Shown in pieces: positions 51,728-60,241 of a stretch of DNA of 64,000 nucleotides. Where the stretch lies: contig SAQE01000001.1 in the NCBI GenBank assembly GCA_004020545.1, positions 248,001 through 312,000 on the forward strand, read 5' to 3'. Origin of the DNA: Mesorhizobium sp. (lineage in GTDB: Bacteria > Pseudomonadota > Alphaproteobacteria > Rhizobiales > Rhizobiaceae). Numbering within the stretch: the first letter of the stretch is position 1; every line of letters begins with the position of its first letter. The notes under the pieces are model-generated. The model saw nothing but the letters and a program-made list of their open reading frames with translations, was not told the DNA's origin and ran no database searches. Position numbers and translations under genes: made by a program.

Positions 51728-52759
51728 ATGCACTGGTCCAAATCAATCCTGCTCGCATCCGCGGCCATGCTGGCCATGGGCGCGGCGGCAGCGCGCGCCG
51801 AGAACATGCCCAAGCACATCGGCTACGTCACCAATTACGCCACCCATGAGTGGTATCAGAATGTCATCAAGGGCATGAAGGCCCACGGCAAGGAACTTGG
51901 GATCGAGGTCGAGGTACAGGACGCCAATCTCGACATAGCCAAGCAGGTCGCGGCCGCCGAGGACTTTATCGCCAAGGGCGTTGACGTGCTGATCATCACC
52001 CCGGTGAATGAAGAAGGCGTGGTCCCGCTGCTGCGCCAAGCCAAAGCCGCCAACATCCCGGTGGTGCTTGAAGGCAATCCCGTCAAGGGCATGACCACCA
52101 TGGTTGCCATCTGCGACTATGACACCGGCTATTTCTCCGGCGTGGAAGCCGGCAAGTATGCCAAGGAAAAGCTTGGCGGCATCGCCAAGGTGATGAATGT
52201 CGGGCTGCCGCTGCTGTCGGCAACCGTGCTGCGCTCGCAAGGTTTCATGGACGGGTTGAAAACCATTGTCCCCGACGCGGTGATGGTTCACGACCTCGAC
52301 GGCGGCGGCAATCCGGACCGTGCGCTCGAAGTCTCGTCGGCCGCGCTCGCCAAGAATTCCGACGTCAACATCATCTACGGCATCAACGATTCGTCGTCGC
52401 TGGGCGGCCTGCAGGCCTGGAAAGCGGCCGGCAAATCGCAGGACGGCCTGCTGACGGTCGGCACCGGCGGCGAAGGGCTTGCCTTCATCAACGCGATGCA
52501 GAACGAGCCCTCCTACCGCATCGAGGCCGCGATGTTCCCGGAGAAGGAGGGCTTCACGACCATCGACGCGGCGGTCAAGCTTTTCAACAGCGAGCAGGTG
52601 CCGGAGCACATCGTCAGCCCGACCGCGCCGATGGCCGGCGACGACTGGAAGAAGTACTACGACTATGATGGCACCACCCGCACCATCAAATGGGACGCCG
52701 TCAATGCGCTCCAGCCGCCGGCAAAGTGCATGAAGACCTCGGCCGACCTGAAGAAGTAG
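51728..52759 (+). CDS. Periplasmic sugar-binding protein (RbsB type)
   Basis: A 343-residue family 2B sugar-binding protein with a signal peptide (SILLASAAMLAMGAAAARA). It includes the GYVTNYATHEWYQNVIKG start of the mature fold and DANLDIAKQVAAAEDFIAKG. It belongs to CUT2 (ribose-type) importers and delivers sugar to the permeases downstream. Ligand unknown. Confidence 0.92.
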   Translation: MHWSKSILLASAAMLAMGAAAARAENMPKHIGYVTNYATHEWYQNVIKGMKAHGKELGIEVEVQDANLDIAKQVAAAEDFIAKGVDVLIITPVNEEGVVPLLRQAKAANIPVVLEGNPVKGMTTMVAICDYDTGYFSGVEAGKYAKEKLGGIAKVMNVGLPLLSATVLRSQGFMDGLKTIVPDAVMVHDLDGGGNPDRALEVSSAALAKNSDVNIIYGINDSSSLGGLQAWKAAGKSQDGLLTVGTGGEGLAFINAMQNEPSYRIEAAMFPEKEGFTTIDAAVKLFNSEQVPEHIVSPTAPMAGDDWKKYYDYDGTTRTIKWDAVNALQPPAKCMKTSADLKK

Positions 52760-52771
52760 GCTGATCGACAT

Positions 52772-52798
52772 GGCCCTTTCCGCGATGCGGGAAGGGCC
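52772..52798 (+). terminator. Stem-loop after the binding-protein gene
   Basis: GGCCCTTTCCGC (52772-52783) pairs with GCGGGAAGGGCC (52787-52798) with one U-G wobble and a 3-base loop. It should protect the binding-protein message and limit read-through to the permease. Confidence 0.5.
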
Positions 52799-52868
52799 GC
52801 CAGCCAGGCGCTGTCGGCGGCGAAGACCCGGCACCGGCGCCTGACCCCGACGACGGGAATAGACCAAG

Positions 52869-53852
52869 ATGAGCGAGCTTACACACGCCCCCGCGCAGAA
52901 GCGCTTTGTCGGCGGCCGGTTTCTGGGTGGCAGCCAGCTCGTGCTGGGCTTCATCCTGGCGGTGCTGTGCATCACCATCTCGATCGCGGCGCCGCAGTTC
53001 TATTCGGAAGCCAACATCATCGCCATCCTGCGCCAATGCGCGCTGGTGCTGATTGTCGCCTCAGGCATGACCATGCTCATCATCACGGCGGAAGTCGACC
53101 TGTCGGTCGGCGCGTCGCTTGCCTTCGTCGGCTGCATCGGCATGGCCGTGCTCAATTCCACCCACAGCCTTCCGCTCGGCATGCTGGCGGCGCTTGCCTT
53201 TGCCGGCGGCGTCGGCCTTTTCAACGGGCTGGTCGTCACCAGGCTCAGGGTGAACTCGCTGATCGCCACCATCGGCACGATGATGATGCTGCAGGGCGGC
53301 GTCTATCTGTTCACGCGCGAGGCGGTGCAGAACCACAATCAACTGGCGAGCTTCACCGATCTCGGCGCCGGCTATGTCGGCGCGGTGCCGGTTCCCGTCA
53401 TCCTGGCGGCGCTAATCTTCGTGGTTGCCTATGTGACGCTGCGCTTCACCACGCTCGGCCGCTACCTCTACGCGGTCGGGGCCAATGAAAGGGCAGTGCG
53501 GCTGTCCGGCCTGCGCTCGGAACGGCTCAAGCTGTTCGCCTTCGTCGTCACCGGCCTTTGCGTCGGTGTCGCAGGCATGATCCTGTCGTCGCTGATGAAT
53601 GCCGGCCAGCCGACCGCCGGCCGCGGCTTCGAACTGACGGTCATCGCCGCCGTCATCCTCGGCGGCACCAGCCTGCTCGGCGGCCGTGGGTCGCTATTCG
53701 GCACCTTGCTCGGAGTGCTGGTGCTGAAGGTGATCGACAACGGCATCATCATTCTCGGCTGGAACCAGGATCTGCAGATGGTGGTGCCGGGCATCGTCAT
53801 CATCCTGGCGACTTATCTCGACATCATCCGGAACAAAGCCAATGTCCGTTGA
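52869..53852 (+). CDS. Sugar ABC transporter permease (RbsC type), first copy
   Basis: A 327-residue CUT2 permease with about ten hydrophobic helices and the EAA-like loop of this family (VGANERAVRLSGLRSERLKLFAF). It overlaps the ATPase gene by 11 bases. A second permease gene at 55438 suggests a heterodimeric membrane channel. Confidence 0.92.
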   Translation: MSELTHAPAQKRFVGGRFLGGSQLVLGFILAVLCITISIAAPQFYSEANIIAILRQCALVLIVASGMTMLIITAEVDLSVGASLAFVGCIGMAVLNSTHSLPLGMLAALAFAGGVGLFNGLVVTRLRVNSLIATIGTMMMLQGGVYLFTREAVQNHNQLASFTDLGAGYVGAVPVPVILAALIFVVAYVTLRFTTLGRYLYAVGANERAVRLSGLRSERLKLFAFVVTGLCVGVAGMILSSLMNAGQPTAGRGFELTVIAAVILGGTSLLGGRGSLFGTLLGVLVLKVIDNGIIILGWNQDLQMVVPGIVIILATYLDIIRNKANVR

Positions 53853-55374
53853 TTTCCTGCACCCCGGCGAAGGCGCGGCCATCGACTCAGATGTGCCGGC
53901 GCTGGAATTGCGCGGCATCGGCAAGCGCTTCCCGGGCGTCGTGGCGCTGGACAATGTCGACTTCACCCTGGAGCCCGGCAAGATCCACGCCCTGATGGGC
54001 GAGAACGGCGCCGGCAAGTCGACGCTGATCAAGATCATGGCCGGCGTCTACGGCAAGGATGCCGGCACGATGCGCATGCGCGGGCGCGAGGTCGACATCC
54101 GGTCACCGCGCGACAGCCTCAAGGAAGGCATCAAGGTCGTGTTCCAGGAGATCGCATTGATCTCCGAGTTCACCGTCGCCGAAAACATCTTCCTCGAAGG
54201 CTATCCGACCGGCAAAGCCGGCTCGATCGACTGGAAGAAGATCCGTACCGATTCAGCAGCACTGTTCAACCGCATCGGCTTCAATGTCGATCCGGCGGCG
54301 CGGACGGGATCGCTGCCGGTCAGCCAGCAGCAGATGGTCGAGATCGCCCGCGCGCTCGCCCACGAGGCGCGCGTCGTGGTGATGGACGAACCGACATCCT
54401 CGCTGACGCCGAACGAAGTCTCGCTGCTGTTCACCGTCATCCGCCGGCTCGCCGCGCTCGGCATCGCGGTGGTCTATGTCAGCCACAAGCTCGACGAGGT
54501 ATTCGAGATCGCCGACACGGTGACCGTGCTGCGCGACGGCCGCCACATCTCGACCAGACCGATCGGCGAGCACTCCAACGACACGCTGATCCAGGACATG
54601 ATCGGCCGGCGCATCGACAATCTGTTCCCCCGCAAGCGCGGCGTGCCGGGCAGCAAGGTGGCACTATCGGTAGAAAATCTCAGCACGGCGAAGAAGCTGA
54701 ACGACGTTTCCTTCGAGGCACGCGCCGGCGAGGTGCTCGGCTTCTTCGGATTGATGGGCGCCGGCCGGACCGAGCTTGCCAAGGCGATCGTCGGCTACGA
54801 TCCGATCACTTCCGGCACGATCACGGTCGACGGCCACCGCCTGGCGCCGCATGACACGCGCACCGGCGTCAAGCTCGGCATCGGCCTGCTCACCGAGGAT
54901 CGCAAGAGCGAAGGCCTGATGGGCGAACTGCCCGTCTACCAGAATGCCAGCCTTGCCTCGCTCGGCGCGTTCGCCCGCCTGGGCTTCGTCGACAAGGCGA
55001 AGGAGCACAAAGCGGTGCAGAACTATGTCGACCGCTTCCGCATCAAGACGCCCAGCCTGTTCCAGCAGGTGAAGAACCTGTCGGGCGGCAACCAGCAGAA
55101 GGTGCTGATCTCGCGCTGGCTGATGCGGGGCCTGAAAGTCATCGTCGTCGACGAACCGACACGTGGCATCGATGTCGGCGCCAAATCGGAAATCTTCGCG
55201 CTGATCGACCGGCTTGCCGGCGAAGGCCTGGCGGTCGTCATGATGACGTCGGAGATGCCGGAACTGCTCGGTCTCGCCGACCGCATCGCGGTGATGTGCG
55301 AGGGCAGCCTGACCGCGATCATGTCGCGCGAGGACGCTACGCAGGAGAAGATCCTCAATGCGGCGATCGGATAG
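53842..55374 (+). CDS. Sugar ABC transporter ATP-binding protein (RbsA type)
   Basis: A 510-residue tandem ATPase. The first Walker A is GENGAGKST (about 54-62) and the first signature LPVSQQQMVE. In the second half the P-loop reads GLMGAGRTEL and the signature is LSGGNQQKVL. Such degenerate second sites are normal for CUT2 ATPases. Confidence 0.93.
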   Translation: MSVDFLHPGEGAAIDSDVPALELRGIGKRFPGVVALDNVDFTLEPGKIHALMGENGAGKSTLIKIMAGVYGKDAGTMRMRGREVDIRSPRDSLKEGIKVVFQEIALISEFTVAENIFLEGYPTGKAGSIDWKKIRTDSAALFNRIGFNVDPAARTGSLPVSQQQMVEIARALAHEARVVVMDEPTSSLTPNEVSLLFTVIRRLAALGIAVVYVSHKLDEVFEIADTVTVLRDGRHISTRPIGEHSNDTLIQDMIGRRIDNLFPRKRGVPGSKVALSVENLSTAKKLNDVSFEARAGEVLGFFGLMGAGRTELAKAIVGYDPITSGTITVDGHRLAPHDTRTGVKLGIGLLTEDRKSEGLMGELPVYQNASLASLGAFARLGFVDKAKEHKAVQNYVDRFRIKTPSLFQQVKNLSGGNQQKVLISRWLMRGLKVIVVDEPTRGIDVGAKSEIFALIDRLAGEGLAVVMMTSEMPELLGLADRIAVMCEGSLTAIMSREDATQEKILNAAIG

Positions 55375-55437
55375 AACCATGGCGCGGCGCTGCAGCACTC
55401 CTTGCGATCCGCCCCATTCTTTCGAAGGGAGCAAGCG

Positions 55438-56433
55438 ATGAGCCTTGTAAGCACGGCTTCCGCAAAAGCTGAGCCGTCCATGCTGGCGCGGCTCTTTGCC
55501 CGGCAGGAACTGGCGCTGCTGGTCTGCCTCGTTCTGGTGCTGATGTTCTTTTCCGCCACGGTCGAGAACTTCCTCTCAGTGCGCAACATGACCAATGTGC
55601 TCGGGCAGGCATCGCTCGCGCTCACCGCCGGCATCGGCTGCGCCATCGTCTTCATTTCCGGCGAGGTCGACATCTCGATCGGATCGCTGCTGGCGACCAT
55701 TGCCCTGCCATTGATCATCATCATGAACGACACCAATTCGCTGCTGCTCGGCGTCGGCGGCGCGCTGCTGTTCGGCCTGATCATCGGTGTCGTCAACGGC
55801 TATCTCACCGCCTATGCCGGCATCAACTCGCTGATCGTGACGCTCGGCACGATGTTCATCATGCGCGGCGGCGTCTATCTCTACACCGGCCAGCGCGCGA
55901 TCCCCGACGACGCCAGCCTCGACAGCTTCATCGCGCTGTCGGACGGGCGCCTGTTCAATATCATCCCCTATTCGGCTGTCATCGCCATCGTGCTGCTTGC
56001 CGCCTTCGGCTACATGATGCAGCACCGGCCGTTCGGGCGACAGATCTATGCCGTCGGCGGCAATCAGGAAGTGGCGCGTCTGGCGGGTTACGACGTGCGG
56101 CGCGTCAAGTTCATCTGCTTCATCATCAGCTCGCTGCTGGCGACGGTTGCCGGCATCATCCTGGCGGCGCGTGTCGGCTCGGCGCAGCACACCGCCGGGC
56201 TCAATTTCGAGTTCCAGGTTGTCGCCGCGACAGTGCTCGGCGGGGTGAGCCTCGCCGGCGGCATCGGCAGCCTGACCGGCATGGCGCTCGGCGTGCTGAT
56301 CCTGCAGTTCCTATCCAACGGCCTGCGCGGGCTTGGGCTGCCGACCGAATGGCAACTGGTCATCACCGGCATGATCATCATCGCCGCGGTCGCCTTCGAC
56401 GAGGCGAAGCGCCGGCGCGCGAATGGAGGCTGA
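55438..56433 (+). CDS. Sugar ABC transporter permease (RbsC type), second copy
   Basis: A 331-residue CUT2 permease paralogous to the one at 52869. ISGEVDISIGSLLATIALP and the loop VGGNQEVARLAGYDVRRVKFICF are diagnostic. The ATG at 55438 follows GAAGGGA; a longer start at 55402 is unlikely. Together the two permeases probably form the channel. Confidence 0.92.
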   Translation: MSLVSTASAKAEPSMLARLFARQELALLVCLVLVLMFFSATVENFLSVRNMTNVLGQASLALTAGIGCAIVFISGEVDISIGSLLATIALPLIIIMNDTNSLLLGVGGALLFGLIIGVVNGYLTAYAGINSLIVTLGTMFIMRGGVYLYTGQRAIPDDASLDSFIALSDGRLFNIIPYSAVIAIVLLAAFGYMMQHRPFGRQIYAVGGNQEVARLAGYDVRRVKFICFIISSLLATVAGIILAARVGSAQHTAGLNFEFQVVAATVLGGVSLAGGIGSLTGMALGVLILQFLSNGLRGLGLPTEWQLVITGMIIIAAVAFDEAKRRRANGG

Positions 56434-56434
56434 C

Positions 56435-57220
56435 ATGGCTCGTCTTGAAGGAAAAACCGCCGTCATCACCGGTGCCGCCGACGGCATCGGCCATGCGATT
56501 GCCGAGGCGATGGCGCGGGAAGGAGCGCATGTCTTCCTCGGCGACATCGCCGACAGCGCGGGTGAGGAGTTCGCGGCCGCACTGCGCGCCGCCGGCCACC
56601 TTGCCGACTACGTCCATTGCGACGTTTCGCAGGAAGCCGATATCGCCGGCCTCATCGATGCCGCCGTCAAGAAGACCGGGCACCTCGACGTCCTGGTCAA
56701 CAACGCCGCCATCGCCATCGGCGGCATGCCGGTGCACGAGATGACCGACGAGCAATGGCACCGGCTGATCGCGGTCAACCTGACCAGCGTGTTCCGCGGC
56801 TGCAAATACGCGCTGCCGCACATGATCGCGCAGAAGTCGGGCTCGATCATCAACATGGCTTCGGCGCAAGGGCATATCGGCCTCGATGGCTGGACTGCGT
56901 ACGCCGGCGCCAAGGGCGCGGTGATGGCGATGACGCGCCAGATGGCGGTCGAGTTCGGCCCGATGAACATCCGCGTCAATTCGATTTCGCCGGGCACCAT
57001 CAACACGCCGATGAACGACAGGCTGATCAAGGAGATCGGCGGCAACCTCGCCAAGGCTTGGGTCAAGATGCACCCGCTCGGCCGCATCGGCGAGCCTTCC
57101 GAGGTGGCCGAGGCCGCCGTCTATCTGGCCTCGGACGCGGCCGGCTTCACCACCGGCACCGACCTGCGCGTCGATGGCGGGCTGACCGCAGCACCCCGCT
57201 ACGTCCCCGAACTGCTCTGA
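56435..57220 (+). CDS. SDR family oxidoreductase (sugar/sugar-acid dehydrogenase-like)
   Basis: A 261-residue classical SDR with TGAADGIG (12-19), NNAA at 89-92, Ser143, Tyr156 and Lys160 (YAGAK) and the RVDGGLT end. ATG at 56435 follows GGAGG. It probably oxidises the imported sugar or a keto-deoxy acid. Confidence 0.9.
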   Translation: MARLEGKTAVITGAADGIGHAIAEAMAREGAHVFLGDIADSAGEEFAAALRAAGHLADYVHCDVSQEADIAGLIDAAVKKTGHLDVLVNNAAIAIGGMPVHEMTDEQWHRLIAVNLTSVFRGCKYALPHMIAQKSGSIINMASAQGHIGLDGWTAYAGAKGAVMAMTRQMAVEFGPMNIRVNSISPGTINTPMNDRLIKEIGGNLAKAWVKMHPLGRIGEPSEVAEAAVYLASDAAGFTTGTDLRVDGGLTAAPRYVPELL

Positions 57221-57240
57221 AACACGAAACGAGACATGAA

Positions 57241-58446
57241 ATGAATAAGGCCCTCGAAGGCGTCCGCATCCTCGACTTCAGCCATCTGCTGCAGGGGCCG
57301 TTCGCCACGCAGCTGCTCGGCGACATGGGCGCCGATGTCATCAAGATCGAGCGGGCCGGCGCCGGCGACATGTTCCGCGGCATGACCTTTTTCGCCAAAT
57401 GGGTGGGCGGCTCCGAGAGCCCGAACTTCCTCGCCTGGAACCGCAACAAGCGCTCGATCGCGCTCAACCTGAAGAGCCGCAAAGTGCATGCCATCATCAT
57501 GGAGATGGCGAAGAGCGCCGACGTGGTGGTGCAGAATTTCCGCCCCGGCGTGCTGGCCAAGCTCGGTTATGGCTACGAGGATTTCAAGGCCGTCAATCCA
57601 AGCATCATCTACTGTTCGGGTTCGGGCTACGGCGAGGAAGGCCCTTACGTCGAGCGCCCCGGCCAGGACATGCTGATCCAAGGGCTTGCCGGGCTGATCG
57701 CCAACACCGGCCGCGGCGACCAGGCTCCGGTTCCCGCCGGCGCCGGCCTTGCCGATCAGATCGGCGCCATGAACATGGTCTACGGCATATTGTCGGCGCT
57801 CTATTATCGCGAGAAGACCGGCAAGGGCCAGAAGATCGAGGTCAATCTGCTGGCCGGCCTCCTGGCGCATCTCAATCAGGAATATGTCGCCGTGCTCAAC
57901 CTCGGCGAGGATTTCGTGCGGCCGAATTCCGGCATCGGCCATCCCGGCATGCAGGCACCGTTCGGCATCTACGAGACGAAGGACGGTGGCTATGTGTCGA
58001 TCGCCATGAGCCCGTTCAAGACGCTTTACGAGGTGCTGGAAGCGCCGCAGCTCGCCGTCTACGACAACCTCAAGACGCTGTTCGGCAAGCGCGATGAGGT
58101 GTTCGAGAAGGTCAATGCCGAGACGAAGAAATTCGCCACGCAAGACCTGTTGGCGCGGCTTCTGGCAGCCGACATCTGGTGCGCCGAGGTGAAGGACATC
58201 CGCAGTGCGGCGGAAGATCCGCAGGTCACGCATATGGGCATGATCACCAGCTACGACCATCCGCGCGGCGGCACGGTGCGGGTTGTGGCGCCCGCGGTCA
58301 AGATGAGCGAGACGCCCGCGACCATCGAACGGCCGGCTCCTCTGGTCGGCCAGCACGGGCGCGAGATCCTGGCCGAGTTCGGCCTCTCCAGGGACGAGAT
58401 CGCAGCGTTGGAAGCGTCCGGCGACATGACCGTGGACGCGGCCTGA
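57241..58446 (+). CDS. CaiB/BaiF CoA-transferase family protein (B)
   Basis: A 401-residue family III CoA-transferase with the catalytic Asp143 in RPGQDML and NFRPGVLAKLGY near 105. It is a paralogue of the enzyme at 28525-29682. The start ATG 57241 is chosen because the frame upstream is antisense-like noise over the SDR gene. It shows that CoA chemistry is part of this sugar locus too. Confidence 0.93.
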   Translation: MNKALEGVRILDFSHLLQGPFATQLLGDMGADVIKIERAGAGDMFRGMTFFAKWVGGSESPNFLAWNRNKRSIALNLKSRKVHAIIMEMAKSADVVVQNFRPGVLAKLGYGYEDFKAVNPSIIYCSGSGYGEEGPYVERPGQDMLIQGLAGLIANTGRGDQAPVPAGAGLADQIGAMNMVYGILSALYYREKTGKGQKIEVNLLAGLLAHLNQEYVAVLNLGEDFVRPNSGIGHPGMQAPFGIYETKDGGYVSIAMSPFKTLYEVLEAPQLAVYDNLKTLFGKRDEVFEKVNAETKKFATQDLLARLLAADIWCAEVKDIRSAAEDPQVTHMGMITSYDHPRGGTVRVVAPAVKMSETPATIERPAPLVGQHGREILAEFGLSRDEIAALEASGDMTVDAA

Positions 58447-58448
58447 CG

Positions 58449-59231
58449 ATGGGCGCCTACCAGACACTCACGATCGAAATCTCGGGCCGCGTCGCGATCG
58501 TCACCTTCCGGCGCGCCGACCAGCTCAACGCCATGAACCGGCTGATGCAGGGCGAGATCACCACAGTCTTCGAGGCGCTGTCCGCCGACGCAAACGTCGG
58601 TGCGATCGTGGTGACCGGCGAGGGGCGCGGCTTCATGGCCGGCGCCGACATCAAGGAGTACGCCGCGCAGACGGCTGCCGAGTTCGACACGTTCCAGGCT
58701 GCCGGCGCGCGCATGTACGCGGCGATCGAGAACAACCGGAAACCGGTGATCGCGGCGGTCAATGGCTTCGCGTTGGGCGGCGGCATGGAGCTGGTGCTCT
58801 GCTGCGACATCGTTATCGCCAACCAGTTCGCCAAACTCGGCCTGCCGGAGATCAAGCTCGGGCTGGTCCCCGGCGGTGGCGGCACGCAACGCAGCGTCGC
58901 CAAGCTCGGCCGCAACCGCGCCAACCTCCTGCTGATGACAGGAGCGATCGTGCCGGCCTCCGAATTCGTGAGTGCCGGCCTGGTCAACGAGATCGTCGAT
59001 GTCGACAGGCTTATGCCGCGCGCTCGGGAATTGGCCGGGATGATCGCCGCCGAGCCCGCCGCCGCGATCGAAAGCCTGAAAGCCCTGACGGCGCATGCGG
59101 TGTCGGGCGATCTGGCCGACGGCCTCGCCATGGAGCGCGACATTCTGGGCGGCCTCTATCGGAGCGAGATCGGCCAGCGGCGCGTCAGGGAGTTCGCCGA
59201 GAGGAGTGCAGTGAAGAAGGCAAGCCCATGA
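58449..59231 (+). CDS. Enoyl-CoA hydratase/isomerase (crotonase family)
   Basis: A 260-residue crotonase-fold enzyme. Both catalytic glutamates are present: Glu114 in GGGMEL and Glu134 in GLPEIKLGLVPG. The oxyanion-hole motif GADIKEYA is near residue 66. It hydrates or isomerises CoA thioesters and fits with CaiB upstream. Confidence 0.92.
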   Translation: MGAYQTLTIEISGRVAIVTFRRADQLNAMNRLMQGEITTVFEALSADANVGAIVVTGEGRGFMAGADIKEYAAQTAAEFDTFQAAGARMYAAIENNRKPVIAAVNGFALGGGMELVLCCDIVIANQFAKLGLPEIKLGLVPGGGGTQRSVAKLGRNRANLLLMTGAIVPASEFVSAGLVNEIVDVDRLMPRARELAGMIAAEPAAAIESLKALTAHAVSGDLADGLAMERDILGGLYRSEIGQRRVREFAERSAVKKASP

Positions 59232-60241
59232 AGGGCGACGACTATCGCGGCCTGGGCTGGGCGCATGGCGCGCTGACCGTGCAGCGGCTCGGCGCGATGC
59301 TGGCGCCGGTCACCTTCCTGCTGGCCGACGGGCGTCAGGTCTCGCCGATGCACGTCGCGCCCTGGTCGAACGAGCCGGAGGCGGAAGCGCTGCCGGGCAT
59401 CCTGCGCAAGCTGCGCGGCGAATGGCCCTGCGTGCCTTTCGGCTATTCGATGCCAGCCGAGGAATGGCCCGATGACTGGGCGCGCGTCATGGGGCCGCCG
59501 GCGCCGGACGAAGAAATCCATGGCCACAACTCCAACCATGAGTGGACTTGGCGCGACAGCGAGAGCGGATCGCTGTCGCTGGCGCTTGCCTATCCTGAGG
59601 CAAGCCCGGTCGAGCGCGTCGAGCGGACGGTGAGGCCCGATCCATCGGCGCCGGCCATCGACATTGAGTTCAGGGTCGTCGTCCGCCGCGCCTGCCGCCT
59701 GCCGATCGGCCTGCATCCGGTGTTCCGGCTGCCCTTCGAGACGGGCGCCGCTACGCTGGAGCTCGGCGGCTTCGATGAAGGCCGCACCTATCCGCACGAT
59801 GTCGAGCCCGGCGCGGCTGTGTTTGCCAGGAACAAAACGTTCTTCGAACTGGCATCGGTGCCGGCGCGCACCGGGGGTACGATCGACGCCTCCCGTTTGC
59901 CTCTGGCCGCCGCCGCTGAAGAATTGCTGCAGATCGAGGGCGTCGACGGCATGGCGGCGCTCGCCAATCATGAGGACGGCTACCGGGTGCAGCTATCCTG
60001 GCAAAAGGAGCATTTCCCAAGCCTTCTGCTCTGGTGCTCCAATCGCGGACGCAGGGCGGCGCCCTGGAACGGGCGTCATGTCGCCATCGGCATCGAGCCG
60101 ATCTGCTCGCCCTTCGGGCTCGGCCCGGCGACCGCGCTGGCCGACAATCCGATCGCGCAATCCGGCATCGCGACGGCGCTGGAATTCTCGCCCGAAAAAC
60201 CGTTCGTGACCCGCTACCGCATCGAGGCATCCGCGCTGTGA
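59228..60241 (+). CDS. Galactose-mutarotase-fold aldose epimerase
   Basis: A 337-residue protein of the aldose 1-epimerase superfamily: HGHNSNHEWTW near residue 97 and the IGLHPVFRLPF block near 160 resemble the family's catalytic His and Glu region. Overlaps the hydratase gene by four bases (ATGA). It would equilibrate sugar anomers at the start of catabolism. Confidence 0.84.
   Translation: MKGDDYRGLGWAHGALTVQRLGAMLAPVTFLLADGRQVSPMHVAPWSNEPEAEALPGILRKLRGEWPCVPFGYSMPAEEWPDDWARVMGPPAPDEEIHGHNSNHEWTWRDSESGSLSLALAYPEASPVERVERTVRPDPSAPAIDIEFRVVVRRACRLPIGLHPVFRLPFETGAATLELGGFDEGRTYPHDVEPGAAVFARNKTFFELASVPARTGGTIDASRLPLAAAAEELLQIEGVDGMAALANHEDGYRVQLSWQKEHFPSLLLWCSNRGRRAAPWNGRHVAIGIEPICSPFGLGPATALADNPIAQSGIATALEFSPEKPFVTRYRIEASAL

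Noticed and set aside
60034-60237. N-terminal extension of the fused CoA-transferase
   Set aside because: The extra codons are out-of-frame shadow of the epimerase gene; the GTG at 60238 overlaps its stop and matches the typical coupling in this operon.
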